A stretch of 64,000 nucleotides of DNA from the NCBI GenBank assembly GCA_020831845.1, contig JAFIFV010000146.1, forward strand, positions 62,001 through 126,000. The letters run 5' to 3'. The stretch comes from Ectothiorhodospiraceae bacterium. Its GTDB lineage: Bacteria > Pseudomonadota > Gammaproteobacteria > Nitrococcales > Aquisalimonadaceae. Below, in pieces: positions 53,863 through 62,297 of the stretch. The position numbers and the translations under genes are program-made. How positions within the stretch are numbered: the stretch's first letter is position 1; each line of letters starts with the position of its first letter. Below the pieces are notes generated by a model. It saw only the letters and a program-made list of their open reading frames with translations, did no database searches and was not told where the DNA came from.

Positions 53863-54729
53863 ATGAGCGAACGCGACGCCTACTGGCAGGCGCTGATCGC
53901 GCTGACGGATCGCTACCCGCGGCAGGTGGCGGAACGCTTCCGCGTCAGGCCGGGCTATCTCACGGCCGGGGCACTGGCCATCGTGGTCAATTATGTGGCG
54001 GGCGACCGCTTGAGGGCTTGGCACGCGCAACATGGACGCCTCTCGGCGGCAGAGCTGTTCGAGGTGCTGACAGCGCTCGAGCCGGCGCAGAGGCATCCAC
54101 GCACAGCGGTGGATGCGCTGGCGTGGTACGACAGGGGCGCATCCCAGAGTCTGCGTCTGCCGCTGGTTGCGGCGCAGGTGCCGTTGTTCCAGCCGGGGGT
54201 TGAGCGCGCGTTCCGAGGCCGTCGGCGGCACCGCACCGAGCACAGCCTGCGGCAGTTGATCACCCAGGTGCGTGCGATGACGGACTGGGCGTCGGCCTTG
54301 TCCCGGGTGGCCACGGATCCTGATGTGGCTGAGGGGGTCCGCCGCGACTATCGTCGTGGCCTGCGTGATCTGCGTCGCCGACTGCGCTCCGCCGAATGGC
54401 ATGCGCGCGCGGGGGGCGGCTGGGCCATCAAGAATGCCTTCCCGGTGAGTGGCGTAAGCCGCGCCTTGCATCGTCTGTATCTGCGCCCGCTATGGCGCCT
54501 GGACCGTATGCTGGAGCGAGTCGAGCGCTGCCTGGCCATCCCCGAGGGCGATCGCCAATACGCGGGGGTGGAACGCACAAGCCGTCGGTTCGGGCAGGAA
54601 CTGGCCGAAGCGGCGACCGTCGATGTGCGGCGCGCGCGGCGTGCAACAGAGGTCACGGGCGGTCGCGCGCCCTGGCGTTGGCCGGCAGTCGGGGCGGCTC
54701 CGCCGCCGCGGTCCCGGCCCGGCCATTGA
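53863..54729 (+). CDS. Unknown Arg-rich cytoplasmic protein
   Basis: A 288-residue protein I do not recognise. It starts MSERDAYWQALIALTDRYPR and is mostly helical, with Arg-rich stretches (RGRRRHRTEHSLRQLI, YRRGLRDLRRRLRS) and no membrane span or signal. The first 90 residues look like a small globular helical domain. The last 25 residues are Pro/Ala/Arg-rich and probably disordered. ATG at 53863 follows GAAGGAGGCCTTCG, a good site. An earlier start adds 36 residues. Isolated: neighbours run divergently or belong to another unit. Confidence 0.7.
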   Translation: MSERDAYWQALIALTDRYPRQVAERFRVRPGYLTAGALAIVVNYVAGDRLRAWHAQHGRLSAAELFEVLTALEPAQRHPRTAVDALAWYDRGASQSLRLPLVAAQVPLFQPGVERAFRGRRRHRTEHSLRQLITQVRAMTDWASALSRVATDPDVAEGVRRDYRRGLRDLRRRLRSAEWHARAGGGWAIKNAFPVSGVSRALHRLYLRPLWRLDRMLERVERCLAIPEGDRQYAGVERTSRRFGQELAEAATVDVRRARRATEVTGGRAPWRWPAVGAAPPPRSRPGH

Positions 54730-54854
54730 ATCATTCTCCACCGGCCCTGACGATCCCGGCCGCGGTTTCGGTATACTCCCCCGGCATGAAGCCCCCTTCC
54801 AGTTACGAGTGGGGCGCTTGACACCAAGAATATGCCGTTCCGGGAGTCCATCTG

Positions 54855-55796
54855 GTGCCTCTATCCGCAACAGGCCAGGCCACACTCAACGGGCTGTGGA
54901 TCAAGGCCATGCCGGTGCTCTTCGTGTTGCTATGGAGCACGGGGTTCATCGGTGCCAAGTTCGGCCTGCCCTACGCGGAACCGTTCACCTTCCTGTTCGT
55001 GCGCTTCGTCTGCACTTTGGCTGTGCTGTATCTGATCATTCGCCTGATGGGCGAGTGCTGGCCAACCAGCCCACGACTCTGGCTGCATATCGCTGTCGCG
55101 GGCATGCTGGTGCACGCCACCTATCTGGGGGGCGTGTTTTCCGCCATCCAGGCGGGAATGCCCGCCGGTGTAACGGCGCTCATCGTCGGCCTGCAGCCTT
55201 TGCTGACTGCTGTGCTGGCACGTTCCTGGCTGGGAGAGCGGTTGAGCGGACGGCAGTGGGCGGGTATCGCGCTTGGCCTGGTCGGGGTTGTGCTGGTGCT
55301 GCAGGAGCAACTGGACCTGCAGGCGGGAACCTTGTTCGCGGGCTACGGTTGGATGGCGCTGCTGTTTGCCGGGGTCGGCCTGGTGGGCATATCCATCGGC
55401 ACGCTGTACCAGAAGCGCTACTGCACGGGTATGCCGCTGACCACGGGGACCTTCATCCAGTTTCTGGGTGCCACCAGCGTGCTGGCCGTGGCTGCGCTGC
55501 TGTTCGAAACCAGAGAAATCGACTGGACGCCGACATTCACGCTGACGCTGCTCTGGCTGATTTTCGGCCTGTCCATCGCCGCCATTCTGTTGCTGATGGC
55601 GTTGATCCGGCGCGGCGAGGCATCGCGGGTCGCCAGCCTGTTCTACCTGGTGCCTCCGGTGACGGCGCTGGAAGCGTGGTTGCTGTTCGGTGAGAGACTC
55701 GGCTGGCTCGCTCTGGGCGGCATCGTGGTGGCGGTGATCGGTGTCGCCATGGCAGTCCATCAGCCGAAGGCGACCAGCCGGCCAGGCGCTGACTGA
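54855..55796 (+). CDS. EamA/DMT family transporter, second copy
   Basis: A 313-residue, ten-span protein with two EamA repeats (LLWSTGFIGAKFGLPYAEP in the first; FLGATSVLAVAALLF opening the region of the second). It is only distantly like the protein at 49182. Substrate unknown; related proteins export amino acids or purines. A GTG start at 54855 is chosen; ATG 54909 would still keep the first membrane span and is possible. Confidence 0.85.
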   Translation: MPLSATGQATLNGLWIKAMPVLFVLLWSTGFIGAKFGLPYAEPFTFLFVRFVCTLAVLYLIIRLMGECWPTSPRLWLHIAVAGMLVHATYLGGVFSAIQAGMPAGVTALIVGLQPLLTAVLARSWLGERLSGRQWAGIALGLVGVVLVLQEQLDLQAGTLFAGYGWMALLFAGVGLVGISIGTLYQKRYCTGMPLTTGTFIQFLGATSVLAVAALLFETREIDWTPTFTLTLLWLIFGLSIAAILLLMALIRRGEASRVASLFYLVPPVTALEAWLLFGERLGWLALGGIVVAVIGVAMAVHQPKATSRPGAD

Positions 55797-55901
55797 TTCC
55801 CTCGCTCGCGATATGCCCGCCGCGCTTCCCATGCGGTACCCGCTACCGGGTGTTCTACCATAGGAGATGTCTGAACCAGTGCTACCCAAGGGGGCCCGGT
55901 C

Positions 55902-56165
55902 ATGTACATCTCGGTGGAATTGAGCTTCTATCCCTTTGTCGATGCCTACAAGGATCCCGTGCGGGCTGTGGTGCAACGCCTGCAGTCCAGCGGCCTGGAG
56001 GTCGAGACGGGCAGGATGAGTACCCAGGTGTTCGGGGAGTACGATGAGGTCATGCGGGTGATCTCCGATACCGTGCGCTGGTCGTTCGAGACCTATGGCG
56101 CCAGCGTCTTTACCGCCAAGATTGTCAATGGCGATCGCCGGCCCCGTCAGGGAAGCGCTGACTGA
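55902..56165 (+). CDS. YkoF/MTH1187-type thiamine-binding-fold protein
   Basis: An 87-residue protein of the thiamine-binding superfamily (ferredoxin-like fold found in YkoF and the MTH1187/YqgV group). It begins MYISVELSFYPFVDAY and has GLEVETGRMSTQVFGEYDEVM, with the usual strand-helix pattern. The partner is unknown; no thiamine transport gene adjoins it. ATG follows AAGGGGGCCCGGTC. Possible sensor or carrier of a hydroxymethylpyrimidine (inference from family). Confidence 0.78.
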   Translation: MYISVELSFYPFVDAYKDPVRAVVQRLQSSGLEVETGRMSTQVFGEYDEVMRVISDTVRWSFETYGASVFTAKIVNGDRRPRQGSAD

Positions 56166-56274
56166 CGTCGGGTGGCCGGTTTGTGACGGCTGACCGGATG
56201 CGGCGTGTTCCCGGCTGGTAAGGTCCGGGGAACCAGGCAGTGTTTCCGCAATCCAGGTCACAGGAATTCCGATC

Positions 56275-57039
56275 ATGCCCGTTCGCTACCTCCTCCCGTT
56301 GCTGTTCGCATTTTCCCTGGCGTCGTCCGCCGCCCATGCCGGCGGCATCATCGGCATCGGCGTCGGAGCGGGTTGGTGGAAGCAGGAGCCTGGTGGCTAC
56401 GTGCAAGCGGATGGCGATCGTGTCGATGTGGAAGACGATCTGCGCATCGGGTCCGAGAACAGCGCGTACTTCTGGGTGGACTTCCGGCACCCGGTGCCGA
56501 TCCTGCCCCGGCTCAAGCTGCGCTACACTCCGATCAGCATGAGCGGCGAGGGCACGGTCAGCCGGAGTTTCAGTTTTCGCGGTGTATCACTGACCGCGAA
56601 CCAGCGGGCCTCTTCGGAACTGGAAGCCGATCAGATCGATGCGATCATCTACTGGACACCCTGGAGCCGGGTGTTCGATCTGGACCTGGGGCTGAACGTG
56701 AAATACCTGGACGGACTGGTGGAGGTGGAGAACCGGAATACCGGCGAGCGCCATCGCGTAGCCTTCTCCGGACCGCTGCCGCTGTTGTTCGCTCGGACCG
56801 AGGTGCGGTTGCCGGGCACGGGCTTCTATGCCGGCGGCGAGGGCAGCTACCTGGCCCTTGAAGGTCACCGCGTGCTGGATGTCTCCCTGGGCGCCGGGTA
56901 TCGCGTCGGCCTGGGTGTGGCTGCGCTGGGCCTGGAAGGCGGCTGGAAGCGGCAGCGACTGCGGCTCGACGACTTCGATGGCCTGGATGCCGATCTCACC
57001 ATCGAAGGGCCGTACATGGGCGTTTCCGCCCATTTCTGA
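56275..57039 (+). CDS. TIGR04219-type outer membrane beta-barrel protein
   Basis: A 254-residue exported protein. A signal peptide (about 1-22, ending SAAHAGG) is followed by alternating amphipathic strands with a C-terminal Phe (GPYMGVSAHF), the sign of an outer membrane barrel. Family landmarks are GVGAGWWKQEPGGY, AYFWVDFRHPVPILPRLKLRY and DAIIYWTPWSRVFDLDLGLN. The function of this family is unknown; it occurs in marine and halophilic gammaproteobacteria. Convergent with the rhomboid gene 15 bp away. Confidence 0.85.
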   Translation: MPVRYLLPLLFAFSLASSAAHAGGIIGIGVGAGWWKQEPGGYVQADGDRVDVEDDLRIGSENSAYFWVDFRHPVPILPRLKLRYTPISMSGEGTVSRSFSFRGVSLTANQRASSELEADQIDAIIYWTPWSRVFDLDLGLNVKYLDGLVEVENRNTGERHRVAFSGPLPLLFARTEVRLPGTGFYAGGEGSYLALEGHRVLDVSLGAGYRVGLGVAALGLEGGWKRQRLRLDDFDGLDADLTIEGPYMGVSAHF

Positions 57040-57054
57040 CCGTCGCCCGCGCGG

Positions 57055-58143
57055 TCACCGTCGCAACTGAACCTCCGGGCCGGCCAGGTGGGCAAGCAGC
57101 GGATTGGCTGCCCATACCCGCCGGCGTAGCGCTGCCCCCAGAGCCAGCCCCACCACGAAACCACCGATATGCGCCCAGTAGTCCACTCCCTGGCCGCCGG
57201 CGAGCATGCCGAACAGGTTCAAGGCCAGCCAGATGGCGAAGTACCAGTAGACCGCCAGTTTCTTCTGGTAGACGAAGAACATGAAGGTCAGACTGGCATT
57301 CGGGAACCATAGCGCGTACATGCCGAACAGCCCGGCGATGGCGCCGCTGGCGCCGACCGAGGGGATGGTGGAGCCAAGGTTCGCGAGTACGCTGACCACG
57401 CCGGCCGCCACCCCGCAGAAAAGGTACAGCCCCAGGAACCGAAGCTTGCCCAGCGCATCCTCCAGGTTTGCCCCCACCACCCAGAGGAAGTACATGTTGC
57501 CGGCCAGGTGCAGCAGGCTCCCATGCAGGAAAACGGCAGTGAGGAAGGTCCAGTAGGCGTCGCCTGCCTGTATTGCCGCAGGAGACAACGCGAAGTGCGT
57601 GATCACCGCGTTGAACGTGCGGGTATCGAAGGCATAGAGCAGGAAGATCAGCGTGTTCAGTGCGATCAGCGTCCAGGTCACCCAGGGCGTGGAGCGTGGC
57701 TTGACGTTGTATTCCACCGGCAGCCGGAGCAGGAACTGGAACACCCATGTCTTCCAGGACACGCCGCCGTTCATGCTCTCCAGCGCGTGCTTGATCGCCG
57801 ATGACTTGGACACCTGGGAGACCGATTCCCGCTCCACCCAGGCGCCGTCACACTGCAGGCAGACGTCCACGTCCAGGTGATAATCGGGCAGCAGATGGCA
57901 GGTCTGCAGGGGGCGGGCGCAGTCCGGGCAATGCCGGTCGCAGGGCCCGAGGACCTGCCCGAGATTGTCAGTGAAGTCCGCCTGCTCCACCCGGGCATCC
58001 TTCGCGGCGATGATCGCGTCCAGGTTGCCCTTCTCGAACCATAAACCACCGCACTGCCGACAGACGTCCACTTCCTCGCCGTGGTAGTAGTTCACCTGCA
58101 GCGTCTGATGCGTGCAATGGGGGCAGCGTTTGGATCTTGGCAT
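57055..58143 (-). CDS. Rhomboid intramembrane protease with two zinc ribbons
   Basis: A 362-residue fusion. Residues 1-105 hold two zinc-ribbon modules (CPHCTHQTLQ with CRQCGGLW; CPDCARPLQ with CLQCDGAW). Residues 150-345 are a six-span rhomboid domain: the serine elbow is SVGASGAIAGLFGMYA (Ser about 269), the HGSLLHLAGNMYFLW block has the conserved His-Asn of span 2, and the catalytic His is in WAHIGGFVVG. Both catalytic residues are present. The cytoplasmic ribbons may recruit substrates or sense metal. ATG overlaps the stop of the upstream membrane gene (TGATG). Confidence 0.92.
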   Translation of the reverse strand: MPRSKRCPHCTHQTLQVNYYHGEEVDVCRQCGGLWFEKGNLDAIIAAKDARVEQADFTDNLGQVLGPCDRHCPDCARPLQTCHLLPDYHLDVDVCLQCDGAWVERESVSQVSKSSAIKHALESMNGGVSWKTWVFQFLLRLPVEYNVKPRSTPWVTWTLIALNTLIFLLYAFDTRTFNAVITHFALSPAAIQAGDAYWTFLTAVFLHGSLLHLAGNMYFLWVVGANLEDALGKLRFLGLYLFCGVAAGVVSVLANLGSTIPSVGASGAIAGLFGMYALWFPNASLTFMFFVYQKKLAVYWYFAIWLALNLFGMLAGGQGVDYWAHIGGFVVGLALGAALRRRVWAANPLLAHLAGPEVQLRR

Positions 58144-58760
58144 CAGTCTGTCTCTTTCAGTCCCTGGAGATCCACGCCATGGCGGTTCAACTCATCGGCG
58201 AGGCGCTGGGTGTTCTCCCGCATGGCCGGCAGCAGGTCCTGCTCGACGTCGTCCAGCAGGTCGCGTAACAGGCCGGCCGCGTGCCGTGCGCCGTAGGTGC
58301 CGTTCTCGGCCTTGCGGATGATGTCTTCGACATTGGCATAGAAGCGCCTGCCTTCGGTCAGGAAGGTGCTGGGCGTTTCCAGCGTGCGGGGCGAATAGCG
58401 CATGGTTTCCCAGACGAACTGCGACAGGGCCGGTCGCTGGTTTTCAAGCATGGTGCGGGAGAGATTGCCTGGCAGCACATCCTCTGCATAGACGCGGAGC
58501 TGGGTGACGTTATCCTGCAGCTCGTCGTGCAGCGAAACGCGCAGGTAGTAGTTGCGTTCCTTGTTCGTGATCTGGTCGAAGATGATGGCCTGTTTCAGGC
58601 CCGCATTGGCTGCCAGGTAGACGCCGATGATGGTGGCAAGCACGATGAACAGTTGCGAGACCCAGAACCCGGAACTCCCCAGGTCCCGATGGTCCATGTT
58701 CTTGATCTTCTCGCCGGCCTTGAGGGCCGCGTCCTTGTTTTTCTGAATGACAGGCTTCAC
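58143..58760 (-). CDS. Unknown single-span protein coupled to the rhomboid
   Basis: A 205-residue protein with a short basic N-terminal part, one membrane span (about 34-53, SQLFIVLATIIGVYLAANAG) and a mainly helical domain with coiled-coil character. I do not recognise the family. It is translationally coupled (TGATG) to the zinc-ribbon rhomboid. A substrate or adaptor role for the protease is possible (inference). The arrangement KQAIIFDQITNKERNYYL just after the membrane span could be a dimer interface. Confidence 0.75.
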   Translation of the reverse strand: MKPVIQKNKDAALKAGEKIKNMDHRDLGSSGFWVSQLFIVLATIIGVYLAANAGLKQAIIFDQITNKERNYYLRVSLHDELQDNVTQLRVYAEDVLPGNLSRTMLENQRPALSQFVWETMRYSPRTLETPSTFLTEGRRFYANVEDIIRKAENGTYGARHAAGLLRDLLDDVEQDLLPAMRENTQRLADELNRHGVDLQGLKETD

Positions 58761-58850
58761 CGTCCGGCTCCCTCCGCATTATCCGTTGCGTGGAGAGCTT
58801 ACGGAAACGGCCTCGTTTTCGCAAAGCTGCCGGCTTGCGCTGCGGGAGCG

Positions 58851-59735
58851 TCAGCTGCTCACCACCATCACCGGGCAGCCGGCGCTGCGAACCACGGACA
58901 ATGCGAAGCTTCCCAGCGCCAGCCGGTTCAGCGGCGACACGTCATGGGTGCCGGTGACGATCAGGGAGCCTGTTATGGCGTCGGCGTAGTCGGCGACGGC
59001 GGCTGCCGGATAAGGGCTTTCCAGAACCTCCCAGTCGATCTTCAGGCCGGTTTCGCCGCGGACCCTGTCGGCATGCTCCTTGAGCTGTTTCCATTCCGAA
59101 CCCTGATGCTCGTGGGTTCGAGGGGGTTCCTGGTTGCCCGTGGAAGTATGCCAGTCGGAACCGGTGAACCAGTTCGCGCCTTCGGAGCCGGTGCCGGCCC
59201 CGCCCGTCTCCGAGATGGGCAGCACCCGTAATAGGTGCAGCTCCGCCTCCAGTGCCCGGGCCAGAGTCACGGCATGCTTCAGAGCGGTTGTCGCTTCGCT
59301 GGAGTCGTCCATGCACACCAGCAGGGCTCGAACCGGGGCGGTCCAGTGCACCGACAGGCGGGGGCCTGTCAATATCACCGGGCGGTGGCTCTTGCGGATC
59401 ACCTCGGTGGCGACGCTGCCCAGAAGCAGTTCCCGTAGCGGGCCGCGGGCATGGGTGTTCATGCATAGCAGTGCGTCTTCCTCGGCGTCTGCCTGCTGCA
59501 GCAATACCGCGATGGGGGAGTCGGAGACGGCCACGCGAACCGCTGTGCCTTCCAGTCCAAGCCGGTCCAATTCGGCGTTCAGTGTTCGCTTGCGAGTGTC
59601 CGCGTCGTCCTCGGAGGACACCACCGAAACAATGTGGCAGGGAACGCCGAGCTGGGCGGCCAGTGCACTGCCGGGGGCAAGCGCAGCCAGTGAGCGTGTC
59701 GAATCATCCAGCGGGACCACGATGCAACGGGGCAT
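58851..59735 (-). CDS. Tandem universal stress protein
   Basis: A 294-residue protein made of two Usp domains. Domain 1 (about 1-130) has CIVVPLDDSTRSLAAL and NTHARGPLRELLLGSVATEV; domain 2 (about 140-294) has ALLVCMDDSSEATTALKHAV and GTHDVSPLNRLALGSFALSVV, near the ATP-binding G-x2-G-x9-G-S. Domain 2 carries a long Gly/Ser/His-rich insert (about 172-205, GTGSEGANWFTGSDW). It lies 71 bp from a TauE/SafE transporter on the same strand and may share its transcript. Confidence 0.88.
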   Translation of the reverse strand: MPRCIVVPLDDSTRSLAALAPGSALAAQLGVPCHIVSVVSSEDDADTRKRTLNAELDRLGLEGTAVRVAVSDSPIAVLLQQADAEEDALLCMNTHARGPLRELLLGSVATEVIRKSHRPVILTGPRLSVHWTAPVRALLVCMDDSSEATTALKHAVTLARALEAELHLLRVLPISETGGAGTGSEGANWFTGSDWHTSTGNQEPPRTHEHQGSEWKQLKEHADRVRGETGLKIDWEVLESPYPAAAVADYADAITGSLIVTGTHDVSPLNRLALGSFALSVVRSAGCPVMVVSS

Positions 59736-59806
59736 GTCGGGCGCCTCCCTCTCAGCCAGTGCTCCCTGTCAGTTTGGACGCCCTGGCGGCTCTTGCCACC
59801 TCATCC

Positions 59807-60613
59807 CTAGAATATCAGCATCCGAAGTCCCACCAGCCCCAGGAAAACAGCGAAGGCCTGTTTCAGCATGGAGACGTTGAGCCGGTAGGCGATCTTGACG
59901 CCCAACGGTGCGAACAGCATGGTGGCCGGAACCAGTACCGCGAACGCCACCCAGTTGACGAAGCCTGAGGATAGCGGCGGCGTTCCGGTCGTCCCGTGGC
60001 CGCTCCAGATGTAACCCAGGGTGGCCGGAGCGCTGATGACCAGACCGAAGACCGAGGCGGTGGCGACCGCCCTGTGGATGGGGTAGGAGTAGAGGCTTAG
60101 CAGCGGCACCATCAGCGTTCCACCACCGATGCCCAGCAAGGTGGAGAACACGCCAACCAGCGCACCGTAGAATCGCTGCAGGGCCTGGCCGGGAAGACCG
60201 GCAAACAGGCCTGTTTCAACACGGGAGGACAACAGCATGTGGCTGGCCACGAAGACCAGCAGCACGCCGAAGCCCAACTTCATGGATTCGCCACTGATCA
60301 CCCGGCTGAGCAGGATGCCGCCCACCGTGCCCAGGATCACCCAGGGCACCCACCGTTTGACCAGATCGGTGTCGATCGTCCCGCGCGCATGATGGGCGCG
60401 GGCTGACATGAACGAGGTGAAGATGATGGTAGCGAGGGATGTGCCCACCGATACCTGCATGGCGACGCCGGCGTCGATCTGCAATGCGAGAAAGACGTGG
60501 AACAGCATCGGCACGATGACGATGCCTCCACCCACGCCCAGCAGTCCGGCCAGGATGCCTGCCACGGCGCCGCAGAGCAGCAGCAGCGGAACCAGATAGG
60601 CGAGTTCGCCCAT
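59807..60613 (-). CDS. TauE/SafE family anion exporter
   Basis: A 268-residue protein with about eight spans and the two halves of the TauE/SafE family: GLLGVGGGIVIVPMLFHVF near residue 25, and GIGGGTLMVPLLSLYSYPIHRAVATASVFG near residue 160 (the latter shown here in family form). The group moves sulfite, sulfoacetate or similar anions; the substrate is not decidable. Transcribed before the tandem Usp gene. Confidence 0.9.
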   Translation of the reverse strand: MGELAYLVPLLLLCGAVAGILAGLLGVGGGIVIVPMLFHVFLALQIDAGVAMQVSVGTSLATIIFTSFMSARAHHARGTIDTDLVKRWVPWVILGTVGGILLSRVISGESMKLGFGVLLVFVASHMLLSSRVETGLFAGLPGQALQRFYGALVGVFSTLLGIGGGTLMVPLLSLYSYPIHRAVATASVFGLVISAPATLGYIWSGHGTTGTPPLSSGFVNWVAFAVLVPATMLFAPLGVKIAYRLNVSMLKQAFAVFLGLVGLRMLIF

Positions 60614-60665
60614 GTCTATCTCCTGTCAGACGGCCGCAACCCGCTCCGGTTGGGCCGATAGTCGT

Positions 60666-62261
60666 TCAGTAGCCGATCGCGGCGCCGTCGCTGCGAGGGT
60701 CGCTGGCGCCTTCCAGGACACCGTCAGGATGGCGCAACACGGCTCCGGCATGGCCGAAGGTCTCGCTGAAGCGCGGCAGCACTTCCACCGGATGGCCACG
60801 TCGCTTCAGCGTTTCCACCAACTGGTCCGGCCAGCCCTGTTCCAGCTTCAGTGTGTCTGATGCCTGACCCCAGGTACGCCCTTGCAGCCAGCGAGGCGCG
60901 GTAATCGCGGCCTGCAGATCCATGCCGGCGTACCAGAACCGGCTGAAGATCACGGATTGGGTCTGCGGCTGGCCGTCGCCGCCCATGGTGCCGTAGATCA
61001 GGAGCCGTCCGTCGCTGAGGCGGGCCAGGGCCGGGTTCAGCGTATGGAACGGCTTGCGGCCGGGGGCCAGGCTGTTGGGCACGTTGTCCTGCAGGCGGAA
61101 GCTGGCGCCGCGATTCTGCCAGCAGATGCCGGTGTCGGGAAGCACGACGCCGCTGCCATATTCGTGGTAGACGCTCTGGATGAAGCTCACGGCATTGCCA
61201 TCGCCGTCGATTGCCCCGGCCCAGGTGGTATCCGAGGGGTCCGACAGGTGCGGCCAGTTCTGGGCCTGGTCCATGCGCAGCTTGCCCGCCTCATCGGCGA
61301 GCGCCTGGGCAGTGAGCAGTGCTGCCAGATCGGCGGGAACCTGGTCGGGGTCGCGCACGTACCAGTCGCGGAGCTGAAAGGCCTTCTTGGTGGCTTCCAC
61401 CATCAGGTGCACGTAGTCGGCGTCGTTGGCGATGTGCTCGCCCACGCCCGCATGCTCGGCGATGCCCAGTATCAGCAGTGCCGCCAGTCCCTGGGTGGGT
61501 GGTGGCATGTTGTACAGCGTGCCGGCAGGGTGTGCCATGGCCAGCGGCGTCACAAGGTCCGCCGAATAGGTCGCCAGGTCCTGACTGCGCAGCGGTGTAT
61601 CCAGTGCCTGCAGATCGCCGGAGATACTGCTGGCCAGCTCACCGGTGTAGAAGTCGGCCAGGCCTGCGCGGGCCAGTTGCTCCAGTGTCTGCGCCAGTTT
61701 GGGCAGCCGCATGACGGAACCGGCCTGCGGGGCCTCGTTTTTCACCAGGAACTGCGTGGCGAAGCCCGGCTGCTGGCAGAGTTCCCCGAGTTTGGCAGCG
61801 GTGGTGTGATGCTGGCTTTCGGTGACCGGAAAACCGTGGCGTGCGTAATGGATGGCGTCTTCCAGCAGCCGGGTGAGCGGCATCCGTCCGCCCCACTGAC
61901 GCGATGTTTCCAGCGCCCGCATCCAGCCGCTGATGGTGCCTGCCACGGTGAGAGCCGCGTCCGGGCCGCGGAACGGAATGGTGTCGATGCCTCGTTCGCG
62001 GTAGTACTCGATGCTGGCCAGGCCGGCCGCCCGGCCCGCCGCTTCGACGCCGGTGGGTGCCTCGCCTCCTTTCGACAGCAGCCAGAAGCCGTCGCCGCCG
62101 ATGCCGGTCATGTGCGGGTAGACGACGGCGAGTGTCGATGCCACCGCGATCATCGCCTCGATGGCGTTGCCTCCTTCCCGTAGTATCCGCTGCCCGGCCT
62201 GTGCCGCCAGCGCATGGGGGGCGGTGACCATGCCCCGGGTGGCTTTCTGTGTCTTCAGCAT
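60666..62261 (-). CDS. Gamma-glutamyltransferase-family acyltransferase
   Basis: A 531-residue Ntn-hydrolase precursor. N-terminal landmarks are MVTAPHALAAQAGQRIL, GGNAIEAMIAVAST and VVYPHMTGIGGDGFWLL. The autocatalytic nucleophile should be the Thr in DTTWAGAIDGDGNAVSF (near residue 340), with GSGVVLPDTGICWQNRG and GTMGGDGQPQTQ after it. No signal peptide, so it is cytoplasmic and not a classical exported GGT. The His of the usual TTHxS motif is replaced by Trp, which hints at another amide or acyl substrate. It sits next to TRAP genes, 36 bp away. Confidence 0.87.
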   Translation of the reverse strand: MLKTQKATRGMVTAPHALAAQAGQRILREGGNAIEAMIAVASTLAVVYPHMTGIGGDGFWLLSKGGEAPTGVEAAGRAAGLASIEYYRERGIDTIPFRGPDAALTVAGTISGWMRALETSRQWGGRMPLTRLLEDAIHYARHGFPVTESQHHTTAAKLGELCQQPGFATQFLVKNEAPQAGSVMRLPKLAQTLEQLARAGLADFYTGELASSISGDLQALDTPLRSQDLATYSADLVTPLAMAHPAGTLYNMPPPTQGLAALLILGIAEHAGVGEHIANDADYVHLMVEATKKAFQLRDWYVRDPDQVPADLAALLTAQALADEAGKLRMDQAQNWPHLSDPSDTTWAGAIDGDGNAVSFIQSVYHEYGSGVVLPDTGICWQNRGASFRLQDNVPNSLAPGRKPFHTLNPALARLSDGRLLIYGTMGGDGQPQTQSVIFSRFWYAGMDLQAAITAPRWLQGRTWGQASDTLKLEQGWPDQLVETLKRRGHPVEVLPRFSETFGHAGAVLRHPDGVLEGASDPRSDGAAIGY

Positions 62262-62297
62262 GAACTCACTCTCTGGTTCTACGTTGATCCGCTTGCG

